A DNA stretch of 64,000 nt from Algoriphagus sediminis (GCF_030403435.1 NZ_JAUEPH010000004.1:248001-312000), one strand, 5' to 3'. Positions 17,471 to 25,915 are shown, counted from the first letter of the stretch. Notes: a model not told the origin generated them from the letters alone. Program-made: numbers and translations.

Positions 17471-18642
17471 AGGAAGGTTGGGAAATAAAGAAGTTAGTTG
17501 AATTAAGCAATAACAAAGATGCTATCGTGTCGGGTCCTTTTGGGTCTAACCTGAAAGTTTCTGATTATAAGGATGTAGGAGTTCCTATTTTTCGTCTTCA
17601 AAATGTTGGCAAAGGAAAATTCATCAATAAGGATATAAAATACATTTCTGACGAAAAGGCTGAAGAGCTTAAGTACCATTCTTTTAAAGCAGGTGACCTA
17701 GTTTTAGCAAAGCTTGGTATTCCAATTGGCAAAACTTGTGTTGTTCCTGATGAATTTTCAAGTGGGATAATTGTTGCAGACGTTGTTCGGTTAAGGCTAG
17801 ATAAAAATGTAGTTGATTACAAGTTCTTGGAATATTTCTTGAATTCTGATGAAGCGGTCGCACAATTGACAGGTAACATATCAGGAGCAACTAGACCAAG
17901 GGTAAATCTCTCCGATGTAAGAAATATAGAGATAAGTCTCCCACCCCTCCCCGAACAACAACGCATTGTATCCATTTTAGACCAAGCCTTTACCGCCATA
18001 GACAAGGGCAAAGCCAATGCCGAACAAAACCTCCAAAACGCCAAAGAACTTTTTGAAAGCTATTTGCAGGGGGTGTTTGAGAAAAAAGGCGATGGTTGGG
18101 AAGAACAGCTTCTTAGGAATTCTTTCAAATTAAAAAGTGGAGACAATCTAACTGCTAAGAAAATGGTAGAAGGAGATTTTCCCGTTTTTGGCGGTAATGG
18201 AATTGCAGGATATCACATTGAATTCAATTTATCAGGTACCAATGTTATTGTCGGCCGTGTTGGAGCATTATGCGGCAATGTTCGGCATATAAATGAAAAT
18301 ATTTGGTTAACTGATAACGCATTTAAGATTGTAGACTTCAAATACGACTTTGACCACTCTTTCCTGACTTACCTTTTAAATTATAAAGACCTCAGGAGCT
18401 ACGCAAGACAAGCAGCACAGCCTGTAATTTCAAATTCATCCTTACAGGATGTCGTTCTTAACTTTCCAAAATCCAAAGAAGAACAACAAACCATCGTCCG
18501 TCAGTTAAATGCCCTGCGAGCCGAAACACAAAAGCTGGAAGCGGTGTATCAAAAGAAAATGGATGATTTGGAAGAACTAAAAAAATCTATTTTGCAGAAG
18601 GCGTTTGCCGGGGAGTTAACTGGAAAGGAGGTAAAGATATGA
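17467..18642 (+). CDS. hsdS: Type I restriction-modification specificity subunit HsdS
   Basis: Two target-recognition domains are separated by a conserved helical spacer. The first half ends with LPPLPEQQRIVSILDQAFTA (about residues 158-178) and the second with EEQQTIVRQLNALRAETQKL and KKSILQKAFAGELT at the C-terminus. TRD1 opens GWEIKKLVELSNNKDAIVSG; TRD2 opens GWEEQLLRNSFKLKSG. The two TRDs read a bipartite site that cannot be predicted here. At 391 residues it is intact. It overlaps hsdM and the KAP gene by 4 bp each. Confidence 0.93.
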   Translation: MKEGWEIKKLVELSNNKDAIVSGPFGSNLKVSDYKDVGVPIFRLQNVGKGKFINKDIKYISDEKAEELKYHSFKAGDLVLAKLGIPIGKTCVVPDEFSSGIIVADVVRLRLDKNVVDYKFLEYFLNSDEAVAQLTGNISGATRPRVNLSDVRNIEISLPPLPEQQRIVSILDQAFTAIDKGKANAEQNLQNAKELFESYLQGVFEKKGDGWEEQLLRNSFKLKSGDNLTAKKMVEGDFPVFGGNGIAGYHIEFNLSGTNVIVGRVGALCGNVRHINENIWLTDNAFKIVDFKYDFDHSFLTYLLNYKDLRSYARQAAQPVISNSSLQDVVLNFPKSKEEQQTIVRQLNALRAETQKLEAVYQKKMDDLEELKKSILQKAFAGELTGKEVKI

Positions 18643-20048
18643 GCTCACTAAGAAGCAATGAAATTGAAATTCCTGCAGGAAAGCCTTTCGATAACTGTAA
18701 ATTAGACCGCGAGAAATACGCAAAAGTTCTAACTCAAATTATTGAAAATTACTCTGATGGTTTTGTTCTCGCGATCAATAATAAATGGGGAGAAGGGAAA
18801 ACCACATTCATAAAAATGTGGCAAAAATATCTTGCACTTCCTGAAAATGGGTACAAAGTAATATACTTCAATGCTTGGGAACATGATTTTGGCCAAGACC
18901 CTATGGCTGCTATTTTATCAGAAATCAAATCTTTAGATATTGGGAATGAAGATAAATTGAATGGTATAATTAAAAAGGCAGCAAAACTCTCAATTCATGC
19001 GATACCCATTCTATTAACGGCTGCTGCCAATAAATATATCGATTCCGAGACTTTTGCAGAAGGGATTAAAAAATTAAGTGAAAAATCAATCGATGCTTTT
19101 CAAAGTGAAGTTGATGAATATAAAAAGAAGAAAGAAGGACTGGATGAATTTAAAAAGGCACTCGAAGAATATGTTGTCCCACTTGATAAGCCAGTAGTTT
19201 TTATAATTGACGAACTTGATCGATGTAATCCTAAATATGCGGTTGAGGTACTCGAAATAATAAAACACTTTTTCTCTGTTTCTGGAATTGTATTTATCCT
19301 ATCGATAGATAAAGAGCAATTAGGTAACGCTATCAGAGGGTATTACGGAAGTGACCTCATCAAAGCTGATGAATACTTATGGAGGTTTATTGATTTAGAG
19401 TACTCTATACCCAAGCCATCCATTGATCAATTCAATAAATATCTTTTTGAGACTTATAAATTTGCGGATTTTTTTACGGCTGAAAGAATGGGAAAGCATC
19501 AGTTTAAAAATGAGCCCTCTACATTATTAAAGATGGCAAATATTGTATTTGATAAGAGAAATGCCTCATTAAGAGAGCAGGAAAAGATTTTTATTTTAAC
19601 ACGTTTACTGCTTTTTTCTTTTGAAAAACATCAATTTGTATTTCCAGCCTTATTTTTCTTACTAGTTTATTTAAAAACATTGAAACCAGATATTTTTTCC
19701 AAAATAGAAAGAAAATACTATAGTTGTCAAGAATTAAGTAATGAGTTTTTTGAGTTATTTAAATCTATAGAAAAATCTAATGATGAACTTAACTTTGCGT
19801 ATGTAGAGGCTTTATTATTATGGTTTTATAATAATGGTATGAAACATGAACAAAGATTAGAATTACTTAATAACAATGGTGAATCAATTACTACTCCAAT
19901 TAAATCCAAAATTGATGAAGCAGGCAACAAAGGTCAGTTGGCAAGAGCATTTTCAATAATTTCAAATCAATATGAGTTTAATCACCTCAATCTTAAATAT
20001 CTTATCAAGAAAATAAACCTTACTGAGCCATTAGTATTTGGAAGATGA
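18639..20048 (+). CDS. KAP-family P-loop NTPase nested in the restriction operon
   Basis: Walker A NNKWGEGKTTFIKMW (about residues 47-61) is followed by FNAWEHDFGQDPMAAILSEI, a KAP hallmark, and Walker B VVFIIDELDRC (D191, E192). KAP NTPases include PifA of F plasmid, which excludes phage T7. The usual transmembrane insertion between the Walker motifs is reduced to a weak hydrophobic stretch (about 108-125, LSIHAIPILLTAAAN), so this may be soluble. The gene is in-frame coupled by ATGA overlaps (4 bp) to hsdS upstream and hsdR downstream. It is more AT-rich than hsdM and hsdR. Likely an accessory defence ATPase; mechanism unknown. Confidence 0.85.
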   Translation: MSSLRSNEIEIPAGKPFDNCKLDREKYAKVLTQIIENYSDGFVLAINNKWGEGKTTFIKMWQKYLALPENGYKVIYFNAWEHDFGQDPMAAILSEIKSLDIGNEDKLNGIIKKAAKLSIHAIPILLTAAANKYIDSETFAEGIKKLSEKSIDAFQSEVDEYKKKKEGLDEFKKALEEYVVPLDKPVVFIIDELDRCNPKYAVEVLEIIKHFFSVSGIVFILSIDKEQLGNAIRGYYGSDLIKADEYLWRFIDLEYSIPKPSIDQFNKYLFETYKFADFFTAERMGKHQFKNEPSTLLKMANIVFDKRNASLREQEKIFILTRLLLFSFEKHQFVFPALFFLLVYLKTLKPDIFSKIERKYYSCQELSNEFFELFKSIEKSNDELNFAYVEALLLWFYNNGMKHEQRLELLNNNGESITTPIKSKIDEAGNKGQLARAFSIISNQYEFNHLNLKYLIKKINLTEPLVFGR

Positions 20049-22372
20049 ACGAAGCAGAAACTAGAGCAGAACTTATTGACCCGAAGCTTAAAGCTTGCGG
20101 ATGGGGCGTGGTAGAAGGCTCTAAAGTGCTTCGTGAATACCGCATTAACGAGGGCAAAATCCAATCGGGTGGTGCACGAGGAAGAAAGATTATTGCCGAT
20201 TATATCTTGGTGCATAAAGGTATTAAGTTAGCAGTTGTTGAAGCCAAAAGTGATGAATTGGAAGTAGGCGAAGGCGTAATGCAAGCCAAGCAATATGCAG
20301 AGAAACTCCAATTAGAAACAACCTACAGCAGCAACGGAAAAGCCATTTACCAAATCTGCATGAAAACAGGCGAAGAAGGTTTGGTAGCAGACTTTCTAAG
20401 CCCCGAAGAATTATGGAACAAGACTTTTGCAGAACAAAACCAGTGGCGTGAAAAATTTGCCAATGTTCCCTTTGAAGATAAGAGTGGTACTTGGCAATTG
20501 CGTTATTATCAGGAAATAGCTGTAAAGAATACTTTGGAAGCATTAGCAAGCGGCAGTGAACGCATTTTGCTCACCCTTGCCACAGGCACAGGAAAAACGG
20601 CAATTGCTTTTCAAATCGCCTGGAAACTGTTTCAAACGCGTTGGACCTTACAACGAGACGGCAGCCGTAGACCGAGAATTTTGTTTTTGGCCGATAGAAA
20701 TATTTTGGCCAATCAAGCTTTCAATTCGTTTTCTGCATTTCCCGAGGATGCCTTGGTTCGAATTAAGCCAAGTGAGATCAGAAAAAAAGGAAGAGTACCT
20801 ACTAATGGCAGTATCTTCTTTACCATTTTTCAAACCTTCATGAGCGGAACGGATGATGAAGGCAAGCCTGCCCCCTACTTTGGAGAATATCCCAAAGACT
20901 ATTTTGATTTTATCATCATTGACGAGTGCCACCGTGGCGGAGCCAATGACGAGAGCAATTGGCGGGGCATTTTAGAATATTTCAGCCCAGCCGTTCAATT
21001 AGGTTTAACCGCGACACCCAAACGAGATGATAATGTGGACACCTACAAATACTTTGGTGAACCTGTTTACATCTATTCGCTGAAAGAAGGAATCAATGAT
21101 GGCTTCTTAACGCCTTTCAAAGTGAAACGTATCAAAACCACTTTGGACGATTATCGCTACACTTCAGATGATACCGTGATTGAAGGGGAAATTGAAGAAG
21201 GCAAACTCTATGAAGAAAAAGACTTTAATCGCAGCATTGAGATTGTAGAGCGTGAAGCCAAACGAGTAAACATCTTTTTAGATGAAGCCAACCAAAACGA
21301 AAAGGCAATCATTTTCGGAGCAAATCAAGCGCATGCAGCATTAATTCGAGATTTGGTCAATCAAAACGCTAAAAGTAAAGACCCATTCTATTGCGTTCGG
21401 GTTACCGCTAATGATGGAGAAGAAGGCGAAAGACTTTTAAGAGAATTTCAGGACAATGAAAAAACCTTACCAACCATTCTGACCACTTCTCAAAAGCTAT
21501 CGACAGGAGTTGATGCTCGGAACATAAGGAATATCGTTCTACTACGGCCTGTAAACTCCATGATTGAGTTTAAACAAATTGTAGGTCGTGGTACACGCCT
21601 ATTTGACGGCAAAGAGTTTTTTACTATTTATGATTTTGTAGATGCTTACAAGCACTTTTCAGATCCAGAATGGGATGGAGAACCTTTAGAGCCTGAGCCG
21701 AGCGTACCAAGACCTTACCCACCGCCAGAGCCGAAAGACAAACCAGATGTTGAGGATCCTGACGAGCCTAGACCACAAAGGAAAAAAGCGAAGGTCAAGC
21801 TGAGAGACGGAAAAGAAAGAACCATCCAACATACTGTTCAAACTTCCTTTTGGAGTGCAGACGGAAAGCCCATTTCGGCAGAAGAATTTTTGAATAATCT
21901 GTTTGGGGAGCTTCCCAGGTTATTTAAAGACGAGGAAGAATTACGAAAGCTATGGAGTAATCCAATGACCAGAAAAACCTTATTAGAAAACTTGGATGCC
22001 GCAGGTTTTCCAAAGGATGATTTACTGACTTTGCAAAAGTTGGTGGATATGGAAAGGAGCGATTTATACGATGTCCTAGAATACGTCTTTAATGGAGATT
22101 ACATTGCTATGACCAGAGAAGCCAGAGCCAAGGCAGCTGAAGCAACCATTTTTGCACTGATTAATGAAAAGCAGAAAGAGTTTATTTCCTTCGTTCTAAG
22201 TAAATACATCGAAACTGGTGTGGATGAGCTTGATCAGGAAAAACTCCCTATCCTCCTCACCAACAAATACCAATCCCTGGAGGATGCCAAAAAAGAACTC
22301 GGCGAAGTTTCAAACATCAGTAAACTTTTTATAGAATTTCAGGAGCATCTTTATAAGAACCAAGTGGCTTAA
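20045..22372 (+). CDS. hsdR: Type I restriction endonuclease subunit HsdR
   Basis: DNA translocase and nuclease of the type I complex. The N-terminal PD-(D/E)xK nuclease has D52, E66 and K68 in IIADYILVHKGIKLAVVEAK. The SF2 helicase core has Walker A TGTGKT (180-185), DECH (293-296) and GLTATPKRDD, with a second RecA domain ending in RPVNSMIEFKQIVGRGTRLF. A proline/acid-rich linker (EPEPSVPRPYPPPEPKDKPD) leads to an EcoEI-type C-terminal domain. At 775 residues it is on the short side but all motifs are present. Its start overlaps the KAP stop by 4 bp. Confidence 0.94.
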   Translation: MNEAETRAELIDPKLKACGWGVVEGSKVLREYRINEGKIQSGGARGRKIIADYILVHKGIKLAVVEAKSDELEVGEGVMQAKQYAEKLQLETTYSSNGKAIYQICMKTGEEGLVADFLSPEELWNKTFAEQNQWREKFANVPFEDKSGTWQLRYYQEIAVKNTLEALASGSERILLTLATGTGKTAIAFQIAWKLFQTRWTLQRDGSRRPRILFLADRNILANQAFNSFSAFPEDALVRIKPSEIRKKGRVPTNGSIFFTIFQTFMSGTDDEGKPAPYFGEYPKDYFDFIIIDECHRGGANDESNWRGILEYFSPAVQLGLTATPKRDDNVDTYKYFGEPVYIYSLKEGINDGFLTPFKVKRIKTTLDDYRYTSDDTVIEGEIEEGKLYEEKDFNRSIEIVEREAKRVNIFLDEANQNEKAIIFGANQAHAALIRDLVNQNAKSKDPFYCVRVTANDGEEGERLLREFQDNEKTLPTILTTSQKLSTGVDARNIRNIVLLRPVNSMIEFKQIVGRGTRLFDGKEFFTIYDFVDAYKHFSDPEWDGEPLEPEPSVPRPYPPPEPKDKPDVEDPDEPRPQRKKAKVKLRDGKERTIQHTVQTSFWSADGKPISAEEFLNNLFGELPRLFKDEEELRKLWSNPMTRKTLLENLDAAGFPKDDLLTLQKLVDMERSDLYDVLEYVFNGDYIAMTREARAKAAEATIFALINEKQKEFISFVLSKYIETGVDELDQEKLPILLTNKYQSLEDAKKELGEVSNISKLFIEFQEHLYKNQVA

Positions 22373-22422
22373 AGAGATTCAAGTTCCTAGCCAAAAAAAC
22401 AATTACACTCATTCTAGGATAA

Positions 22423-22938
22423 ATGAATATTAAAACGAAAGTCTACGCATTATTTGAAAATAGAACCCATAAGGAGTTTGAAGGTATTAGAAGTGCCGTC
22501 AATTCTTCACCTTTTCTGATTTTGCATGGAAGACATTTAGATAGCGTAAAATCGCACTTTGATAATACAACGTTTGAGCGATATGAATGGACGCTTTATG
22601 ATCATAAAGGAGATAAAAAATGGCTAAATAAGAAAAAATGGACTTGCTTAGACTGGGGTGAAACAGGTGGTCGAAATCAAAACCTATCTTATAAAATTTC
22701 ATCCCCTGAGGGTGAAGTTAGACTGTTTCATACCTTAACCTTGAATTGGCACCAAACTGAAGAAGATCACATATCAGAATTTTTTATTTTCCATATTCTA
22801 GATAAGCTCCTTGAAATCTCCGTTTATAATTCCTGGGCCGAATTTGAGGTACATGAAAGAAACAAAGCCCTCGAGCTAGAAAATCAAAAGCTTAAGAAGC
22901 AAATAGAGTTTTTTGAGAAAGCTAAAAAAACAACCTAG
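22423..22938 (+). CDS. Unknown protein at the 3' end of the restriction operon
   Basis: 171 residues, ATG 50 bp after the hsdR stop. It has no domain that I recognise. The N-terminal 145 residues look globular with many aromatics (ERYEWTLYDHKGDKKWLNKK, SEFFIFHILDKLLEISVYNSW). The last 25-30 residues form a charged coiled coil (NKALELENQKLKKQIEFFEK). Predicted cytoplasmic. There is no terminator between hsdR and this gene, so it may be cotranscribed. It could be an accessory defence gene or an unrelated passenger. Confidence 0.5.
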   Translation: MNIKTKVYALFENRTHKEFEGIRSAVNSSPFLILHGRHLDSVKSHFDNTTFERYEWTLYDHKGDKKWLNKKKWTCLDWGETGGRNQNLSYKISSPEGEVRLFHTLTLNWHQTEEDHISEFFIFHILDKLLEISVYNSWAEFEVHERNKALELENQKLKKQIEFFEKAKKTT

Positions 22939-23106
22939 GGTGGCTGGGGTATTTTAACTGTTCAGCTTGAGATATCCCTAACTTCCAAATTACCCCTCTC
23001 CACTCCAAATACTTCGAGATTTCACCTTTTAGGTCCATCGGTATACCTATTTTCTCCTCCCTTCTACCCTTTTGGCAGAGTGCTGTCAGCTTATGCTTTA
23101 AAGCTG

Positions 23107-23190
23107 GAGCTTTTTGCTCGGTGATTGGAGCTTTTTGCTCGAAATGCGAGGCTTTTTGCTCCACTATTGGAGCTCTTTGGTCGCTCTTCT
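23107..23190. repeat. 21-nt tandem repeat, four copies
   Basis: Four imperfect 21-nt units start at 23107, 23128, 23149 and 23170. Each contains GAGCTTTTTGCTC or a close variant, itself a GAGC/GCTC mini-hairpin with a TTTTT loop. Read on the minus strand the units encode EQKAP-type peptides inside an 80-codon frame that I do not consider a gene. The surrounding 22939-23276 stretch holds nothing else recognisable. Confidence 0.8.
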
Positions 23191-23276
23191 GGGCGAGTAG
23201 GTTTAACCTTGCAGCTCTAAGGTGAACAAGAAGACCTTTTATCCTAAGCTGTCAGATTTTATGGTGGAATGCCCAT

Positions 23277-23302
23277 AAAAAAGCCGGATCCATCGATCCG
23301 GC
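23277..23302 (-). terminator. Rho-independent terminator of the 23335-23811 gene
   Basis: GCCGGATC / GATCCGGC form a perfect 8-bp stem with a 4-nt loop at 23283-23302. On the minus strand it is followed by TTTTTT. It lies about 32 bp beyond the stop of the minus-strand conserved hypothetical gene. Confidence 0.85.
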
Positions 23303-23334
23303 ATGTGTTAAGTTAGAATTTGGCGATCAGATGA

Positions 23335-23811
23335 TCATAACTGATCATCGGTACTACCATTTCGGCTTCTCCTCTCAAACCGCTTTCGCAGGTCTTCATA
23401 GATAGCCTTAGCATCTGGTACGTTGACCTTGGCAGCTTGCTTCACCGAGTTATAATAACTCAGCGCACTGACATAGGCCTCAGAACCAGCGAGCATGGTA
23501 GTATCACTCAGCGTATCCCGAATCTGATCGCAGATACGTAATAAAGGAAGTAAGCCCGTGACAGCCAGCCAGTCTTTCTCAAACTCCTCCCTATTTACAT
23601 AAGGAGGTAAGAATTGGGCTGAATCCTTGGCATACTCCACTACCTTTCCTACGAAAGGTTCCGTGCCATCACTCATCTTAGGGATACTTCTCCGCTGATC
23701 AGGAGTGAGTGCTACTACAAAAGGTGCCAGCAACTGCTGCACCTGGTCCAAAGCGGCTTTTACCGCGTCTAGATCCCCTTTGGGAATCTCGATAGAAATC
23801 TTGTTTTCCAT
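23335..23811 (-). CDS. Conserved Bacteroidota hypothetical protein
   Basis: 158 residues, largely helical, no signal peptide. The N-terminal strand (KISIEIPKGDLDAVKAALD) and the segments PFVVALTPDQRR, LPPYVNREEFEKDWLAV and AGSEAYVSALSYYNSVKQAA are of a type I associate with a small conserved protein of Bacteroidota genomes, but I know no function. It is a single-gene unit with its own strong terminator. Codon choice and base composition (more G+C than the flanking repeat areas) support a real gene. Confidence 0.65.
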   Translation of the reverse strand: MENKISIEIPKGDLDAVKAALDQVQQLLAPFVVALTPDQRRSIPKMSDGTEPFVGKVVEYAKDSAQFLPPYVNREEFEKDWLAVTGLLPLLRICDQIRDTLSDTTMLAGSEAYVSALSYYNSVKQAAKVNVPDAKAIYEDLRKRFERRSRNGSTDDQL

Positions 23812-24016
23812 CCTAAAAATAGTTTTGGTTAAAAAATAATTTAAAAACTACGAAGAAGTTAGGGAATAAAAATGGATAAACCAAGAGCTTAGTAATGAGT
23901 ATATTGGCTCCCTAAGCCTCGTTCTTTTCAAAAGATATTTCAATTTTTTACATTGAGTAGTGATAAGGTGATTTTTCATCTAATTCCTAGATATTTTTTT
24001 TTTAAACTAAAGGAAA

Positions 24017-24673
24017 GTGATTATGCCAGAACAAAGAGATAATTGGACTCAAAGGATTTTAGCCATTGCAACTTTAATTGGTTCTATGACACCATTAGTT
24101 ATTTATGGGCTAGATAAAATGCAAGAAGGAAAACCTCAGGTTGAAACCTTTGATACAAGAGAAAATATCGAAATTCAGCCTGTTGACCAAGACAGTAAAG
24201 AAGAACCGCCTGTGCCAGACAACCCAGGCACAACCTTAGCGGATCGGAGAAAAACTATGGTACCTGAAATGAAATCAAATAATGGACAGGTAGCTAATGA
24301 AGATCAGTTAAAAGGCTCAGGTGGAGTTAATGGAGTCAATTCTGATAATCGTCCCCCGGAAGAAATGATGGCAAGAGAGGTTAAGACTTTTCAATTAATC
24401 CGGGAGGGTTATGTTTTGGCAGAAGGAAGGTATCTCCCATTTGATGAAAATCAACTTAGATTATATCCAAGTGAAATTGACACTAAGAAACGAGTAGTAC
24501 AAATAGTTATAAAGGACAATAATGGTACGACCATTACTCGAGGTGAAATTGGTGAAAGTGAGGACTTTGAGTTTGATTACAACTCTTCAAAATATAAAAT
24601 TCAATTATTGGGTGTTAAATCTCGCGTCTTGGTATCCGACCTTGCTTATTTCAATATTTATAAAATGGATTAG
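24017..24673 (+). CDS. Hypothetical single-pass membrane protein
   Basis: One N-terminal transmembrane helix (about residues 12-31, ILAIATLIGSMTPLVIYGLD), a disordered Pro/Asp/Asn-rich region (about 40-115) and a C-terminal beta-rich module of about 100 residues (TFQLIREGYVLAEGRYLPFD to VLVSDLAYFNIYKMD). It reads the true frame from the first ATG at 24023 (MPEQ) or the ATT/ATG at the 5' end; the start codon is uncertain by two residues. No neighbour on the same strand within 1 kb. Function unknown. Confidence 0.5.
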   Translation: MIMPEQRDNWTQRILAIATLIGSMTPLVIYGLDKMQEGKPQVETFDTRENIEIQPVDQDSKEEPPVPDNPGTTLADRRKTMVPEMKSNNGQVANEDQLKGSGGVNGVNSDNRPPEEMMAREVKTFQLIREGYVLAEGRYLPFDENQLRLYPSEIDTKKRVVQIVIKDNNGTTITRGEIGESEDFEFDYNSSKYKIQLLGVKSRVLVSDLAYFNIYKMD

Positions 24674-24871
24674 AGCCAAACCTCTCTGGGCGTAGGCTAC
24701 TCTTTTTGACCATTAAAGTTCTGAGGTCCGTTGGACTAGGTGTAGTTTGCAAAACACCCGAATATCAAAACTGATCTGTAATCAGAAACCAATTCAAGCA
24801 AACTTCTGACATAATATCGAATTGCAAATTCGTTTAATAGGAAGGCGTAGTTACAAACTACGCCTAGCACC

Positions 24872-24964
24872 AGAGATTTCTCCCTTTGGTCGAAATGACG
24901 GTGACGTAAACGCCTGTAAATACCCTTAAAATCCCAGGTTTTGAAGGAATGGTGAAACGCGTAA
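24872..24964. repeat. Dispersed repeat block, copy A
   Basis: Begins AGAGATTTCTCCCTTTGGTC and continues through CGTAAACGCC to GTGAAACGCGTAA. It aligns nearly without gaps with copy B at 25319-25410; the first 35 nt recur in degraded form near 28354. The block contains GGTC/GACC and GAGA/TCTC mini-stems. Confidence 0.75.
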
Positions 24965-24966
24965 AG

Positions 24967-25011
24967 AAATTCACTTAGCTCCCGAGGGATCGAGGGAGAT
25001 CCAGTGAATTT
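24967..25011. other. Structured stem of repeat element A
   Basis: Outer stem AAATTCACT (24967-24975) / AGTGAATTT (25003-25011), an internal loop with TAG on the 5' side and ATCC on the 3' side, and an inner stem CTCCC / GGGAG (24979-24983, 24994-24998). The same plan with different stem bases occurs at 25516-25580. Confidence 0.65.
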
Positions 25012-25122
25012 TAGCGGAGTACCATGACAGAAAAATCAACTTGGCACAAGTTGAAAGGGAGTTTAGGGCAAAGGCTTTTGGTTACTTTTGGCCTCAAAAG
25101 TGACAACTCCTGTTTCTTTATT

Positions 25123-25148
25123 GTTCTTTTGGCTTGACCCAAAAGAAC
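25123..25148. other. Hairpin of repeat element A
   Basis: GTTCTTTTGG / CCAAAAGAAC, a 10-bp perfect stem with a 6-nt loop. The equivalent hairpin in element B (25649-25674) carries a compensatory T-A to C-G change at the third pair. Confidence 0.7.
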
Positions 25149-25159
25149 GAAAAGGTCAA

Positions 25160-25210
25160 GTCATGGCAAAGCTTCAACCCACCAGACCTGCGCCGGCCCG
25201 CTGCCATGAC
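25160..25210. other. Long-loop inverted repeat of element A
   Basis: GTCATGGCA (25160-25168) pairs with TGCCATGAC (25202-25210) around a 33-nt loop. It marks the right end of element A; no equivalent is visible in B. Confidence 0.5.
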
Positions 25211-25318
25211 GGCCTACCCACTGAACACAATTATCATTTCCTTATAATCAGTTCTTAGCAAGACATCATTGCGCGCCAATAGAACATGTAAATTTGTGAA
25301 TTCTCCCAGACCTAAGGA

Positions 25319-25410
25319 AGAGATTTCTCCCTTTGGTCGAAATGACCTTGCCGTAAACGCCTTTAAATGCCCTTAAAATCCTTGGTTTTGGAGAGTCGTG
25401 AAAAACGTAA
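25319..25410. repeat. Dispersed repeat block, copy B
   Basis: 92 nt, same orientation as copy A and about 80% identical by eye. It is followed by a 106-bp insertion absent from A, which carries the TCCCGATA/TATCGGGA hairpin, and then by the second structured stem. Confidence 0.75.
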
Positions 25411-25515
25411 TCTTTTTGGCCTCCTACAATGGGATTCAAATTATTTAGTGATTTGTGGCATCTGAGATTTTTGTCCCGATAAGTATCGGGATTTGGAGTG
25501 AGAGGAGACCGTTTA

Positions 25516-25580
25516 GAAAATGAGTTAGTTCCTAGCCCGTCTGCCACGGGCAGGCTTGCCTAGGAAATCCACTCATTTTC
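25516..25580. other. Structured stem of repeat element B
   Basis: Outer stem GAAAATGAGT / ACTCATTTTC, internal loop TAG / ATCC, then TTCCTAG / CTAGGAA and an apical CCCG / CGGG. The loop bases match element A while the stem bases differ with pairing kept. Confidence 0.65.
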
Positions 25581-25648
25581 AGGTAGTAACGAGGCACAAA
25601 AAATCCTTTGACCAAAAGGATAAAAAAGATCAATGCCTTGGGTTTTTG

Positions 25649-25674
25649 GTCCTTTTGGTCTAAGCCAAAAGGAC
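25649..25674. other. Hairpin of repeat element B
   Basis: GTCCTTTTGG / CCAAAAGGAC, a 10-bp stem with a 6-nt loop, differing from the hairpin at 25123-25148 by a paired substitution. Confidence 0.7.
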
Positions 25675-25739
25675 AAGAAGTATCAAAATGAAGAATTACT
25701 AGAACTAGAAAGGTACTCCACTTACATCCCATAATTTTC

Positions 25740-25901
25740 ATGGATTCTTTACATAAGCAGGACATTAAGCATATATTTGATAGTATCATGAAGCCTCCCT
25801 ATTATGAAATCACTCCTCCTATTTTAAAGCTAATAAGTTCTATTGCTGAAAAGGTCGGAGAGATCAAGGCTTCTCATTTGATCATACCTCAAGCTGATTA
25901 A
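25740..25901 (+). pseudogene. N-terminal remnant of a Fic-family (AMPylase-type) protein
   Basis: A 53-codon frame opens with an ATG at 25740 and reads HIFDSIMKPPYYEITPPILK, then LISSIAEKVGEIKASHLIIP, then TAA. The ITPPILKLISSIAEKVGEI helix is what one expects at the N-terminus of Fic-domain proteins. The Fic core with HxFxDGNGR is absent, because the frame stops and the downstream DNA belongs to the DUF1801 gene. I read it as a truncated gene left next to repeat element B. It could instead be a small gene of its own. Confidence 0.5.
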
Positions 25902-25915
25902 AGAAAGAAAAATAG

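Larger units (their letters stand above)
24674..25739. repeat. Gene-free region of hairpin-rich composite repeats
   Basis: No credible gene. It contains two divergent copies of a composite element (A, 24872 to about 25210; B, 25319 to about 25681) sharing a 92-nt block of about 80% identity and several stem-loops. Also present are AGGCGTAGTT/AACTACGCCT at 24843-24865 and TCCCGATA/TATCGGGA at 25474-25491. Minus-strand frames at 25266-25547 and 25532-25789 are peptides read from these repeats. The organisation resembles REP/MITE-like intergenic elements. Confidence 0.7.

Noticed and set aside
22922..23164. 80-codon minus-strand frame with EQKAP repeats
   Set aside because: The repeated residues are the translation of the 21-nt DNA repeat; the frame lacks a plausible start context and overlaps the end of the 22423 gene.
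23107..23190. Possible CRISPR array
   Set aside because: Units are contiguous 21-mers with no spacers of 30-40 nt and no cas genes in the window.
25266..25789. Two minus-strand frames of 85-93 codons in the repeat region
   Set aside because: They read through hairpins and the dispersed repeat block; residues are of random composition, so I treat them as artefacts.
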